Shown one piece after another: positions 22,241-32,356 of a stretch of DNA of 64,000 nt (position 1 is the first letter of the stretch; every line of letters starts with the position of its first letter). Below the pieces are notes generated by a model that had not been told where the DNA came from, made no database searches, and saw only the letters and a program-made list of their open reading frames with translations. The DNA is from Wurfbainia villosa. Lineage: Eukaryota; Streptophyta; Magnoliopsida; Zingiberales; Zingiberaceae. Location of the stretch: positions 13,421,647 through 13,485,646 of the forward strand of contig CM045988.1 in assembly GCA_025175895.1 (NCBI GenBank). The letters run 5' to 3'. The translations under genes were made by a program, and so were the position numbers.

Positions 22241-22694
22241 CCGACACTTGACTTAGCCATTTGGCCAAGTTCACCTAACTTGAGCTATCTCATCTCGGGT
22301 TACAATCACTTAATGTCTCATCGCCCATGGAGTCCCTCATCGAAGCTCTCTTCGTCTAGCTACGTCCCTCTAATGCACTAAGCCCGGGCTCCTCCAGTGT
22401 CATCCTTTGTGTCTTGCCTTGAATTCTACTTCCTTTAGCTTCACTCCATTTTCTCCTCATCCAGCGGTCCCTTAGATGCACCAAGCTTATGGCTTCTCCA
22501 ATGCCATCCTTCACTGACTCAAGGACCCAAGCCATGAGATGGTGAACTCACCAATGCTTCACTAAGTAAACCATGTGTGATTTACTAAGTCCTACACAAC
22601 TTAAACACACACATCAAATCCATAACAACCCTAACTTAAACCCTTTGCCACACACATCAAAACCAAACACATACTTGGGTTGATTGCCTTAACA

Positions 22695-22710
22695 ATCTCC
22701 CCCTTTTTGA
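22695..22710 (-). promoter_or_regulatory. E7 polypurine tract
   Basis: The minus strand reads TCAAAAAGGGGGAGAT directly against the LTR end. Further aagggggagtt-type tracts lie at 22797, 22816, 22838 and 22873; multiple polypurine tracts are a known Sirevirus trait. Confidence 0.85.
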
Positions 22711-23699
22711 TGCGTGGTAACATGTTTAAGTTAGGTAAAACATTAACAAAATACACAAGAAAAGTAAGAATGTAAATCATAACAGAGTATCAAAACTCCC
22801 CCTTAATACATGCAACTCCCCCTTAACACATGCTAATTCCCCCTAGCATGATTAACTTAAACTTCAACATTTCTCCCCCTTTGACACCATCAAAAACATC
22901 ATACATATGTTATACAACATGACATCAAAATCTAAGGGAATAAAAAAAACCATAAAATCAGATTTTAAAACACAAAACCCAATTTTTGCACATAGCAGTC
23001 GACTGACATTCTTCATCAGTCAACTGGTAGCTGAAAGTTCCGAATTCTAATTTCTGAAGCCAACTTCAGGAATGCATTAAAAAATTAAGAAAATTTGAAA
23101 AATCACGAAATTTTGGGAAAACATTTCTAATGAGTCCCTATATCAATGAAAAATGATTTTTCATGAAAATAAATTCAATTTTAAAAAATTAGGCAAAAAT
23201 TCAAAAGTTGTAAAAGTGCTCAATTATGTATCAACTTTGAAACCTAGTTTTGCCTTACAACATTTCAAAACATGAACTCTCAGTCTTTGAAACATGAAAT
23301 GGTTTTAAATCATAAAAAATATCCAACTATGATCTATGGGAAATATGTCCATGAATTAAACATATGCTTTCCCCATAGTTGGTCTATGATTACTCTATCA
23401 TGACACATATAATGATTCATCAAAATGCCATAAGCATTAGTGAATCACTTGTATCAACCTAACATCTCACCCATTGCTATATTTTCAATCAAGTTAGCCT
23501 ATAGTGGGTTATGAGATGTAACTAAGGTATTTATACTTAACCACAAATTTTCATGAAATACTACCCAAGGTTAAGTATCATGCAAAATTACTACACATCA
23601 TGATCAAGTATCACCCCAATAACACCCAACATTATCATAAGTCAACCATTTATCATGATATAAAATAAGTCCACTTATGGTTGACTATCCTAAGTTTCT
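22711..23699 (-). other. E7 non-coding 3' region
   Basis: One kilobase between the gag end and the polypurine tract. No protease, integrase or reverse transcriptase similarity is visible. It is AT-rich, with the extra polypurine tracts at its left end. Confidence 0.65.
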
Positions 23700-25350
23700 C
23701 TAACCCTTGAGGATTGACTTGGGAACCCGATATAAGTTCTTTCCAATAGGGTTCACCAAGTACTCCTTAGGGATCCATTTCCTAGCTACCATTGTGTTTT
23801 TTGATTGCCCTTTAGCAATTAGACAATGATATGACTTTTCATTTTTGGATCCTTTGTATCCTAGGCCCTTTTTGTTAAAGCTTGTCCTTTGGCTCCCTAT
23901 GATCATATTCAAGGTGTTTGAGCCAATGGTAAATTTTTCAAGGGCCTTAGTGAGGTATTCTATCTTAACCCTTAAAACCTTATTTTCTTATAAGCATGCA
24001 TCATTAGTATCAGAAGAAATAGGATCATCATGTGAACATGCATTTTTCAATTTTTCTTCTAGAGTTTTAATTTCATTTAGCATGCATTTGTTTTCCTTTT
24101 TAGTTCTAAATAAATCCCTAGTTAAACTAGAAATCCTAGAAATAACCTTTTGAGGAGGGAGATTTCTTACCTCACTTACCCAATCTCCTTCCGATTCTGA
24201 TGAAGATGATGCTCCCCCTACACTTGAGATCTCCTCCTCACTTGTTCTTGCTTCTTCTCTTTCAGATGAGGTGGAGGCTACATCTTCAATCCCCATAAGT
24301 GCAAGATGTGTGAAGACTTCTTCTTCTTTCGATGAGGATGGATCGTCCCATGTGGCTTTCAAGTTTCAGGTTTTTGACTTCCCTTCCTTCTCCTTTGACA
24401 TCTTCTCTTCTTTCTTCTTCCTTTCTTTCTTCTTTTCATTTTTCTTCTTTTCTTCTTTTCTCTTGTTTAATAGGGGACACTCATCCCTCATGTGTCCTTC
24501 TTCTTGGCAATTATAGCAAATGACCTTCCTAGTCCTCTTCTCTTATCATGAGATTTATTAAATTTAAAACTCTTTAAAGCACACCTTACCTTTCTTACCA
24601 TATACGCCTCTTCATCGGTGTTCATGGAGGAAGATGAGTTGTCATCCGATGAAGGGGGTGGAGTCTCCTTCTTCTTTCCCTTGTTGGCTACAAGTGCTAC
24701 TCCCCTTGATTTGTTTCTTGGCTCTTCTATTACTCCTTCAAGTCTAGTTTCATGAAGCTCCATAGTGGAAAAGAATTCTTCTAGAGTACTTACTTCTAGA
24801 TTCATTGAGATATAGAATGAGTCCACCATAGAGCTTCATTTCGATGACTGGGGGAATGCATCAATTGCCTTCATGATCATATCTCTATTGGAGAGCTTCT
24901 CCCCTACACCAGACAACCCATTAATTATCTCCTTCAATCTAGAATGCAAAGATAATACCTTTTCTCCCTTATCTAGCTTGAAGTTTTTCAATTGTTATCG
25001 GAGAAGGTCCCTTCTTGCGAGTTTGGCTTCGAAGGTGCCTTCATGAAGCTCCACTAGCTTCTCCCACATCTCTTTGGCACTCGAGCATTCGCCAATCCAG
25101 TTGATCTCTTGTTGAGGTAGCACATTGAAAAGATGATGCTTGTCTTTCGAATTGCTAGGTGCTCCTCTCTTTGCTTCTTTGACCAACTTATTTTCTCTAA
25201 TGGCCTCCCTTCTTCATCTCTATGCATTTTGAAACCATTTTACATAATCAACATAATTTCAAAGTCGGTATCGAAAAATACCTCCATTCACTTTTTCCAC
25301 CAAGCGAAGTCCCCTTCAAATTTAGGCGGATGGATGTTCATGCCGGCCAT
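23700..25350 (-). pseudogene. E7 gag (Sirevirus-type), several stops and frameshifts
   Basis: The minus-strand gag starts at the ATG near 25350 with MNIHPPKFEGDFAWWKK, then a stop and MEVFFDTDFE. Further pieces are at 24995-25186 (CSSAKEMWEKLVELHEGTFE), 24488-24829, 23988-24362 and 23700-23912. A good CCHC knuckle, CYNCQEEGHMRDECP, lies at 24477-24518 and is followed by a long Lys/Glu-rich run. The C-terminus RKWIPKEYLVNPIGKN parallels E5 and resembles the QAWVPK segment of E1/E2. It is the only gene of this element. Gag from relatives would have been needed for packaging in its present state. Confidence 0.87.
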
Positions 25351-25391
25351 TTCGTTGTTGTCATGGCGGTGAGTCCGATGATAACCTCCTT

Positions 25392-25403
25392 GCTCTGATA
25401 CTA
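25392..25403 (-). promoter_or_regulatory. E7 primer-binding site, one mismatch
   Basis: The minus strand reads TAGTATCAGAGC, one base from the initiator Met-tRNA complement, and ends two bases from the LTR. Confidence 0.85.
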
Positions 25404-25405
25404 CT

Positions 25406-25908
25406 TGTTGGAGGATCGTGGCCCGGCTAGAAGGGGTTGAATAGCCTACGATGTGCTAGATGGAATTCTATCATCTTAATCGTCTATAATATAGGTTAGC
25501 ACAGTGGAAATACTAAAACAAAGACAATTAAAACTAAAGAAAAAGTAAAGAAGAAGGCAATGCTAACAAAGAAGATGAAACATGGTTCACGACCCTTGCC
25601 GCTAGTCCACGGACGATTCGTTCGGCGAATCACTCCCTCAAATCAATCCACTAATATCCTCCTTTGCTCAATCAAGGTGGAGAAGAAACCTTCTTACACA
25701 AAAGCCTCCCTCTTACAATATGATTGAGATGAGAACAAGGAAGAGGAGGTTTGGAACGTTTAGGGCACTTGGGGAGCACTTAGGAGTGGAAGCATTAACC
25801 TCCCCAAGGCATCCAACCCTTCTTTTTATAGGGAAGAAGGGTTTCTTCCTGTTGGGCATGCAGCAGTCGACTGCTGCATGCCATCAGTCGACTGCCGCAC
25901 TATCGGAC
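25406..25908 (-). repeat. E7 5' LTR, first 503 bp, cut by E8
   Basis: It matches the first ~510 bp of the 3' LTR at 21274 with limited differences, including a TATA box at 25821-25830. It ends in the palindrome block where E8 begins. The missing ~900 bp should lie beyond the window. Confidence 0.88.
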
Positions 25909-27122
25909 TGTTGGGATGTATACTGAAAGCCTAACCTTTGTATGAACATATTTATTTTTGAAATAAGAATCACATGATCATTGTTTGCATATTTATAATT
26001 ATGCATATTGTCTAATACTTTACATTGTAGATAACATGGTGTGTGGTGTCACACAGAAGATCATGTTATCAGTTCCTTGTAGAGTATAAGTAGAGGCTCA
26101 CAACCAAGATGGTTTTGGACAAACCATTGGTATGGTTGTAGTGTAATTTGGTATTGATTTATCTTAACCATAGAATTACACTAGTACACTTTGTGTGTAT
26201 TGAGCAGGACCAACATAGAGGTGATTCAATTTATTGCTGACTACATAATTGAATTGGACCTCGGATATTATAGTGTACATGCTCTTAATCCCGATTTAAT
26301 AACGGGCAAATGTACTTAGTATTTTTTTCTTTGATTTATTAATGGGCGAGATTTATGGATTAAATCGATAGGCTCGGTAAGTTGGGAAATAATATTATTT
26401 ACATGGTGTGTCGTTGATTATAGGAGGAAACCATGTCCTATGTATTAGGTTGATGATGTCCCCTTGAGGAGCTCATAAGGATCATCATGTAAATCCTGCA
26501 AGTGGACTTAATTCGGCATGATGATGAGGTTGAGTGATACTACTCATGGAGTTAGATGTTAATTAATTAATTGTCAATAAATTAATTAATTAATGGACAT
26601 TCGATATCTTAAACACGGAGAGATATTTGTACAATTAATATATGGAGGTCATATTTATTTATGGGGGTTGGTGAGATAGATCAATGATAATCCTCTAGTG
26701 GAATGGATTATCATTAATGGATCGGATTTTATGTAGGTCAGATCCATTAGGTGGCCAAGATCCAACTCCTCCTCATTGTCCCTATTGTAGCCTATTAACA
26801 CCCTCAAGAAGCCTAGATACAATGGACACGATTAGAAGGAGGCTTGGATGAAATCTATATATTAGTTTCCAAGGCTTGGGCGAAAATAACTATTGGAGAG
26901 TTTTTTTTCAAGGCTTGGGAGGCAAGAGTTATTTGGAGAGCTAGGGTTTGGAGTTTCAAGGGTTGGGCGACAACATGGTTGGCTTCTCCCTTAGGGCCGG
27001 TGGCAACACAAGAAGAGGATAAAGGTTTCTTCTTCTCCTTTGATCTTGGCCGGCTTCTCCTTCTCCTCTCCTAGGGAGGCTCCTTCTTCCCTCAAGTCTT
27101 GGCCGGCGGCAACAAGAGTTTT
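25909..27122 (+). mobile_element. E8: LTR of the E14 family, plus orientation, truncated by E9
   Basis: It begins TGTTGGGATGTATACTGAAAGC, the complement of the right end of the E14 LTRs, and follows that LTR for about 1.2 kb, including the ggccggc-rich untranslated part at the end. It lacks the cggatctaggg tandem array of E14. It breaks off at 27122, where E9 starts. The flank inside E7 is cggac (25904-25908). Many differences from E14 show a much older insertion. Confidence 0.82.
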
Positions 27123-27657
27123 TGTCATGCCCCGAGAGCATGCCATGCCGAAAAGCAAACGGATAACATCTCCCCTATATGTGGTAACATTTCGAGTTAA
27201 TACAAGGCCCGTAGGCCACAACAACAACAACACATATATATGTAAATACAACAAATACACAAAACACAGCAGAAACATAATACAACATCTCAAACTACAC
27301 ACATGCATACCGGTATGACTAACACATCACAACATAACGAAACCTTGACAAAATCCGAATCCACAAGTCCACAACATAGTACATCACGAAAAACTCCAAA
27401 TACAATACACCCATATGGAAGGCTCAAAACGACTACCAGAGTCTCGAAGATGAGATGAGATGTCAGCCAGCGGTGCTCCAAGTCGTCACTAAGACTTCTA
27501 CCTATTACCTGGGCAACAGAAAAACCCAGGGTCCGTGGTGGTGAGTATAACTCAGCAGGTAATAGGAAAAACATGTATATATCAAATATCACATGTAATT
27601 CAACAGCATAACCTAAAGGTACAATAGGTATACCAACATAGTATATAAATACATGCA

Positions 27658-27662
27658 TATAC
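27658..27662. repeat. Target site duplication of E10, left copy
   Basis: This is tatac, repeated at 28766-28770. Confidence 0.93.
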
Positions 27663-28765
27663 TGTTGGATCGAGGCGGTTCGCTAGAGGGGGGGTGAATA
27701 GCGAAACAAAAGCTTTTTGCAAAATCGTTCGTTAAAACTCGAGTAGATAATTTGCAGCGGAAATATAAATAATAAATAAAAGAGACAATTCTTTTTACTT
27801 GGTTCATAGCCTTCAGTTACTACTCCAAGGCCCTAGTGGTCCTTGACCACGCAAGGAGGGCAAAACACTAAATGAACTCCTCCTCGTTGGAGGTAGGAGT
27901 TAATCGATACAAGAACAAAAACTTGAGGTAGAGGGACACTCCCCCTCTCCTCGTTATGATAGAAAGAGAGCTTCGAAAAAGTAAATGAACAACGAATAAA
28001 TCTAAAACCGACGTACAAAAAACTAAAAGAAAATTAAACCTAGCGTCGGAGAAGAAGAACTTCATTGTCGGAGAGTTGTAGCTTTGCGGAGGCTTTTGGA
28101 AGCTTAGAATTGTTGATGAAACCCTAGGTTAGGACCTCCTTTTATAGCCTTTGAGCCCCTTTTCGAGAGGAACCCTAGCCAATCATATTTGAGCACCACT
28201 CCCCTTGAAATTTGGTGACAAACCTTGACTCCTCGAAGCTGATCCTTTGACCATCGATCGGTGATGGTCATCATCGATCGGTGATGGCGACATCGATCAG
28301 TGCTAACCTCCAATGATCGTGATTGTGTGCGGTCGAGTCCTCTAAAGCGATCGGTGATGCTAGCTGCAAGGCAAAGTTAGCTTAACAAAAACATTATTTT
28401 GATGGCCTCCGACCGTCCGATCTTGACCTAGACCATCTATAGGATGTCTTTGGTCGGATCTACTCTTAAGGTCATCCCCGTAAAGCGGATACGACCTCAC
28501 TTACGCTCGCACACACGAGCTTACCTCGATACTTACGTGTTGCTTTTGCTTCCGGCCTTCCACTCGATTCCTTCGGCTCCCTCCAAAGTCACTCGAGTGT
28601 CGCCCGACCACCGCGACTTCCTCCGGGTGTCGCTAGCCTTCAGCTCCAGCTATAGCAATCTTCTCCACACTCGATTCAACTCGTGAGATAACGACATGAG
28701 CTTAACTTTGTATCGTTTGCTATAATCAAAACTCAGGTTCGGCTTAGGTGCCTACTGCACCAACA
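27663..28765 (-). mobile_element. E10: solo LTR of the E1/E2 family (1103 bp)
   Basis: It is a complete LTR, TGTTGG to CCAACA, with perfect 5-bp tatac flanks and no internal element sequence. It is very similar to the E1 LTR along its whole length. The G run is seven long. The variable module (about 28255-28370) is made of catcgatcggtgatgg-like units. It lies inside E9. Confidence 0.94.
28138..28147 (-). promoter_or_regulatory. TATA box of E10
   Basis: The minus strand reads CTATAAAAGG, at the same place as in E1 and E2. Confidence 0.6.
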
Positions 28766-28770
28766 TATAC
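28766..28770. repeat. Target site duplication of E10, right copy
   Basis: This is tatac, identical to 27658-27662. Confidence 0.93.
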
Positions 28771-29044
28771 CGTCTAACTAAATAAGCAACGTATAATACA
28801 GACATACCTGAAAGTCTGCTACGCTACTCTGATCCAACCTGAGAATATATCCAACATATATAACAAGAAGAGTAATACTAACTTACAATATACTCATGAT
28901 ACATGTCAAGGTATCTAATGGTCTGTCCAACAATTATACAAGTATCCGACACAACCGTATAACAGATACACGAAGCATGCATGAATATGATGTACAACCA
29001 AATGCAGCAAGCATAGTACAATCAAATGCAACATCACAATAAGC

Positions 29045-29125
29045 ATATATATATAGAGTGCATCTATATATATATTAGTCACAACCATCCATATATATAT
29101 ATAACTGCATATATGTATATATATG
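29045..29125. repeat. TA-rich palindromic stretch in E9
   Basis: Several (ta)4-6 runs alternate with short unique spacers. This is simple-sequence DNA within the LTR. Confidence 0.85.
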
Positions 29126-29512
29126 GTAATATGCAAAGTGCCATAAGATACGACAATGCAGTATTCATGGTCATGTCTGCGCACCCCTACTCGCTACCAC
29201 GACCCCAGTGTGGCCTAGGTGGCACGACATGACAACTGTCCTAACTCAACACCAACCACCGCTCTAGAGTGGTCGAGTGGATAGTATGATCAAGTAGCAT
29301 ATGAGCGTAAAGAATTCGCTACACAATGGGGGTCCCTGCTGCTGGCCACTCCGACTAACACTACCTATGAGTGGTCGAGTGCCACGCACCCAGGACAACT
29401 GCACGCAACTCCAACTACTACCATCTATAGTGGTAGAGTGTGGCACAACAAATGCTCTTCCCTCACACCAGTTACTCCTTGGGGAGTAACCTGGGAGGCA
29501 GGTGATGTGAGC

Positions 29513-30868
29513 AAAATATATAGGGTTTTAGGAGTAGTTTTCGCTCACATCTTATTACATTTCATGATAGTTTCATGCATATGTTACTTTGTTTTTGCAT
29601 GCATTTCCTATTTTCTAGTTCAGAGGTCTTCTCGTTGTTCTTTTGTATGCAGGTTGGCTTTTCGGGCGGAAAAGATGCATTTTTGGAGCAAAAGAAGGAC
29701 ATTTCATGCTAGACGCAGAGTGGGACATGGCCAGGGCGTGTGGATTCACACGGCCTTGTCCGATGGGTGAAGATCAACACACTAGGGCCGCACACGGCCT
29801 GGCCGTGTAGAAACACATGGTCGTGTGGCGACCCGATGGAGTTGCGCGACTAGGGTTTTTTCCCAATTTCGTAGCGATCCGAGGCGACGTCTATATAAGG
29901 ATGGCTCTGCCCAAACCCTATAGGGAGGCACGATGGCTAGGATGGCATGCCGAAGCCCTAAAAGGCTTCGATAACTTACAGTGGGGAGGAGGAACGCCAC
30001 CGGAGGTCCACAACTTGCAATACAATGCTGGAGAGAAAATCACAATGCATTGTATATCTCTATTTCTGTGCTTCATCTCTATTATATTTGAACTTAAACA
30101 TATTTTGTGATTCTTCCTTCATATTTATGGAGTAGTACTTTTGATTCTAGGATTAGCGAGTAGCTTGTGTTCATAGACAATGTTGGTTCATATTAAATTC
30201 TGGCCAAAAGTTTGATTTGACAATTGGATGTTGCTCTCTATTATATCTTCGAGAATTTGGCTTTCTTTCCACTATGCGTAGGCGATACGAGGTGGTGACA
30301 ACCCTCAAAATCTATATTTAGGAGGTTTGATCAAGGAACCTAGGGGTAAACCTGACCTCCCGTGAATCGCGGGAGAAGGAGAGAGGAATCGGAAACGGTC
30401 CACCGCAAGGATTGATTTGGCATCCTCGTACCCTCTATCCCGTCCTTTTGGGTGAGGATAGCTCCAGGTGAATGCGACGACTCTGCGGGAGAGTGTATGA
30501 TGTCCCTTCCTCAAAACCGTAGGTAGACATTTAGACGACGCCAATTGACAACATTGTTATATGATACACAAGTGAAACTGAAGTCCTAGAATCGCCTTTT
30601 TAGACCCCGGCACACTCTTTTCCTCCTCTGTGTGACACCGCACTGAGTAGGGTCCTCCAATAATCCTCACCAACCGACTCTCTCTGAGATTCCGTCTGAA
30701 CGATTGCAACCACTTATTGTTTTAGTACTCGAATCCCAGTCCCTGTGGGATCGATAATCTATTATTACTTGACGACATCCGTGCACTTGCAGGCATTGAG
30801 CGCGAGCACGTACTTTGAGTCCTCGACGGTCTCCATCGCAAGATTTAAGGTCGCGACCGTGCGCATCA
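29513..30868 (+). repeat. E11 5' LTR (1356 bp)
   Basis: It starts TGATGTGAGC and ends GCATCA, so the ends form a 5-bp inverted repeat. A section with cacggccttg/ggccgtgtg units (29720-29830) and a TATA box lie in it. CACGGCC-rich sections are common in Tat/Athila LTRs. Confidence 0.82.
29891..29900 (+). promoter_or_regulatory. TATA box of E11 LTR
   Basis: CTATATAAGG lies before a G/C-rich start region. Confidence 0.65.
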
Positions 30869-30874
30869 AGTTTT

Positions 30875-30892
30875 TGGCATCGTTGCCAGGGA
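30875..30892 (+). promoter_or_regulatory. E11 primer-binding site (tRNA-Asp type, mutated)
   Basis: TGGCATCGTTGCCAGGGA resembles the complement of the plant tRNA-Asp 3' end used by Tat/Athila elements, with three changes, one of them of CpG-decay type. It lies six bases from the LTR end. Confidence 0.78.
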
Positions 30893-31126
30893 CTGTCGAT
30901 TCGATATCTAATCGAACGGTGGGAAATTGGATCGGACTTAGGATTAGATTAATTTCCTGCTTTATTTTTCCTTTAGTTTATTTTATTTTCTTTAGTTTTA
31001 TTTTCCATATTTAGATTTAGTTTTTATTTTTCAGTAGTAGTTTCCTGTTTACTTATTGCAATCTTAGGTTTTTATTTATTAGAATTATTTTCTGCTTTAG
31101 TGTTAGGTTAGCACTCTTACTTTTGT

Positions 31127-32356
31127 GTGTTGGTTCGTCGTATGCTTAGAAGGCTAGGGTCCGAAGGTCTAATTCCGATTGATTTAGAGATAGAGCGAAC
31201 CTTTCACCGTCGGAGAGCAGTACAACGAAAGATGGAAGATCAAGTTGCTTCCGAGGTGAACATGGGAAGCCGACCTCTGCGGGACTACGCAGCTCCTAGC
31301 GCTAGAGGATTCAGGCCGAGCATAGCTAGACCATCGATTTCAGCAAATAACTTTGAGCTGAAGCCGACACTTATACATATGGTCCAGCAGAGCCAATTCG
31401 GGGGAGCTGCAATTGAAGACCCGAACCGTCATCTTGAGGCTTTTCTTGAAATCTGCTCAACCATGAAACTGAACGGAGCCCCTTCTTACGTGATTCGCCT
31501 GAGCCTGTTTCCATTTTCACTGCGAGATAAGGCTAAGGCTTGGCTTCACTTCTTATCCTCTGGCAACATCACCACATGGGAGCAGTGTGAGCAGCAGTTT
31601 CTAAATAAATACTTCCCATCAAGTAAGACTGCTCACATGCGCCATCTTATCACGAGCTTTCGCCAGAAGAAGAGGGAGTCCCTGTTCGAAGCATGGGATC
31701 GCTACAAGGGCCTACTTTATCAATGCCTAGACCACGGACTAGAGAGGTGGCTGGTGATCAACATTTTCTATAGTGGGATCGCTTACGCCACAAAGATGTC
31801 CTTAGATTTTGTCGTAGGAAAAGCCTTAATGAACAATACCATCGAGGAGGCAGAGGATCTTATTGAAGAGGTGACACAAAACCACCATCAATGGGCCTCC
31901 GAATGTGGTCAACCCACGCCTGCAGCGGGACGTTATACTGTCAACTCCATGGACCATCTTTCAGCAAGGATGTACGCACTAAGCAGACGGTTTGACTCTT
32001 TGAATCCTTCGTCTGCATGCGCGGTCATTGACTTTGGAGAGGGGGTGATAGTGTATCGTGAGGACCACTTTGTAGGGCAGGGGATCGCAGATGAGCAGAT
32101 TGAGCATTGTGACGCGATTGGGGACTATGATCAAAGGCCCCACAACCCGTACTTTAATACCTACAATCCCGGATGGAGGAGTCACCCAAATTTCTCCTAC
32201 AAAAATAACTCGGGAAACCCCCAACCATTCGGAGGGTATGGGCAACAGCAGGGCAATGGGCAGCGACCATAGAAGTCCAGACTGGAACAGATGATGGAGG
32301 ATTTCATCGATACCCAAACTAAGGCCAATGAAGAATTCCGTCGCCAGCATCAAAAG
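31127..32356 (+). pseudogene. E11 gag, one in-frame stop, cut by E12
   Basis: A frame of 381 codons runs from 31127 to a TAG at 32270-32272 and continues in the same frame up to the E12 edge. The TAG may replace a CAG. The Tat/Athila gag motifs are clear: SISANNFELKP, then QFGGAAIEDPNRHLEAFLEI, FPFSLRDKAKAWL, WEQCEQQFLNKYFPSSKT and ESLFEAWDRYKGLL. The domain is the Gypsy retrotransposon gag (Retrotrans_gag), which forms the particle. No zinc knuckle has been reached at the break. The region 30893-31126 before it is a leader with no gene. Confidence 0.93.

Larger units (their letters stand above)
21274..22694 (-). repeat. E7 3' LTR (1421 bp)
   Basis: It starts TGTTGGAGG, ends CCTTAACA and abuts the polypurine tract. 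It shares the U5-end motif (G run, then TTGAATAGC) with the E1/E2 family. It contains a palindrome cluster and, at 22030-22240, four to five copies of a tcgggtaaaacctcaaacac unit. Confidence 0.9.
21274..25908 (-). mobile_element. E7: non-autonomous, gag-only Sirevirus-like element
   Basis: Two LTRs in the same orientation (21274-22694 and 25406-25908) enclose 2.7 kb. On the minus strand this interior has a primer-binding site, a gag, about 1 kb of non-coding DNA with several polypurine tracts, and the main tract next to the 3' LTR. There is no pol. The right LTR is cut at 25908 by E8. E7 lies in the LTR of E6 (flank tcttc at 21269-21273). Because LTRs, primer site and polypurine tract are all in order, the loss of pol looks like an old property of a mobile derivative rather than random damage, though a single internal deletion is possible. 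Confidence 0.85.
27123..29512 (-). mobile_element. E9: Tekay-like Gypsy LTR, split by E10 and cut by E11
   Basis: It starts TGTCATGCCCCGAGAG; on the minus strand the end ...CTCGGGGCATGACA resembles the LTR ends of E12 and other chromoviruses. Also on the minus strand, blocks such as tataggggagatgtt and gctgagttatactcac match the same order of blocks in the E12 LTR (34545-34560 and 34135-34150). No coding sequence is present. A (TA)-rich palindromic stretch lies at 29045-29125. It is probably an LTR fragment only; the remainder is missing because E11 follows at 29513. Confidence 0.72.
29513..32356 (+). mobile_element. E11: Tat/Athila-type Gypsy element, front half
   Basis: The plus-strand order is a 1356-bp LTR, a tRNA-Asp-like primer site, a leader and gag. 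It is interrupted in gag at 32356 by E12. The LTR ends are TGATG...CATCA. The flank on the left is gcagg (29508-29512). Pol and the 3' LTR are missing from the window. Confidence 0.87.

Noticed and set aside
26844..27141. Host gene fragment near 26844-27141
   Set aside because: The sequence follows the untranslated end of the E14-family LTR (E8); ORFs there have no domain.
29026..29232. ORFs across the TA-rich stretch of E9
   Set aside because: Translations are simple Ile/Tyr/His repeats from (TA)n sequence.
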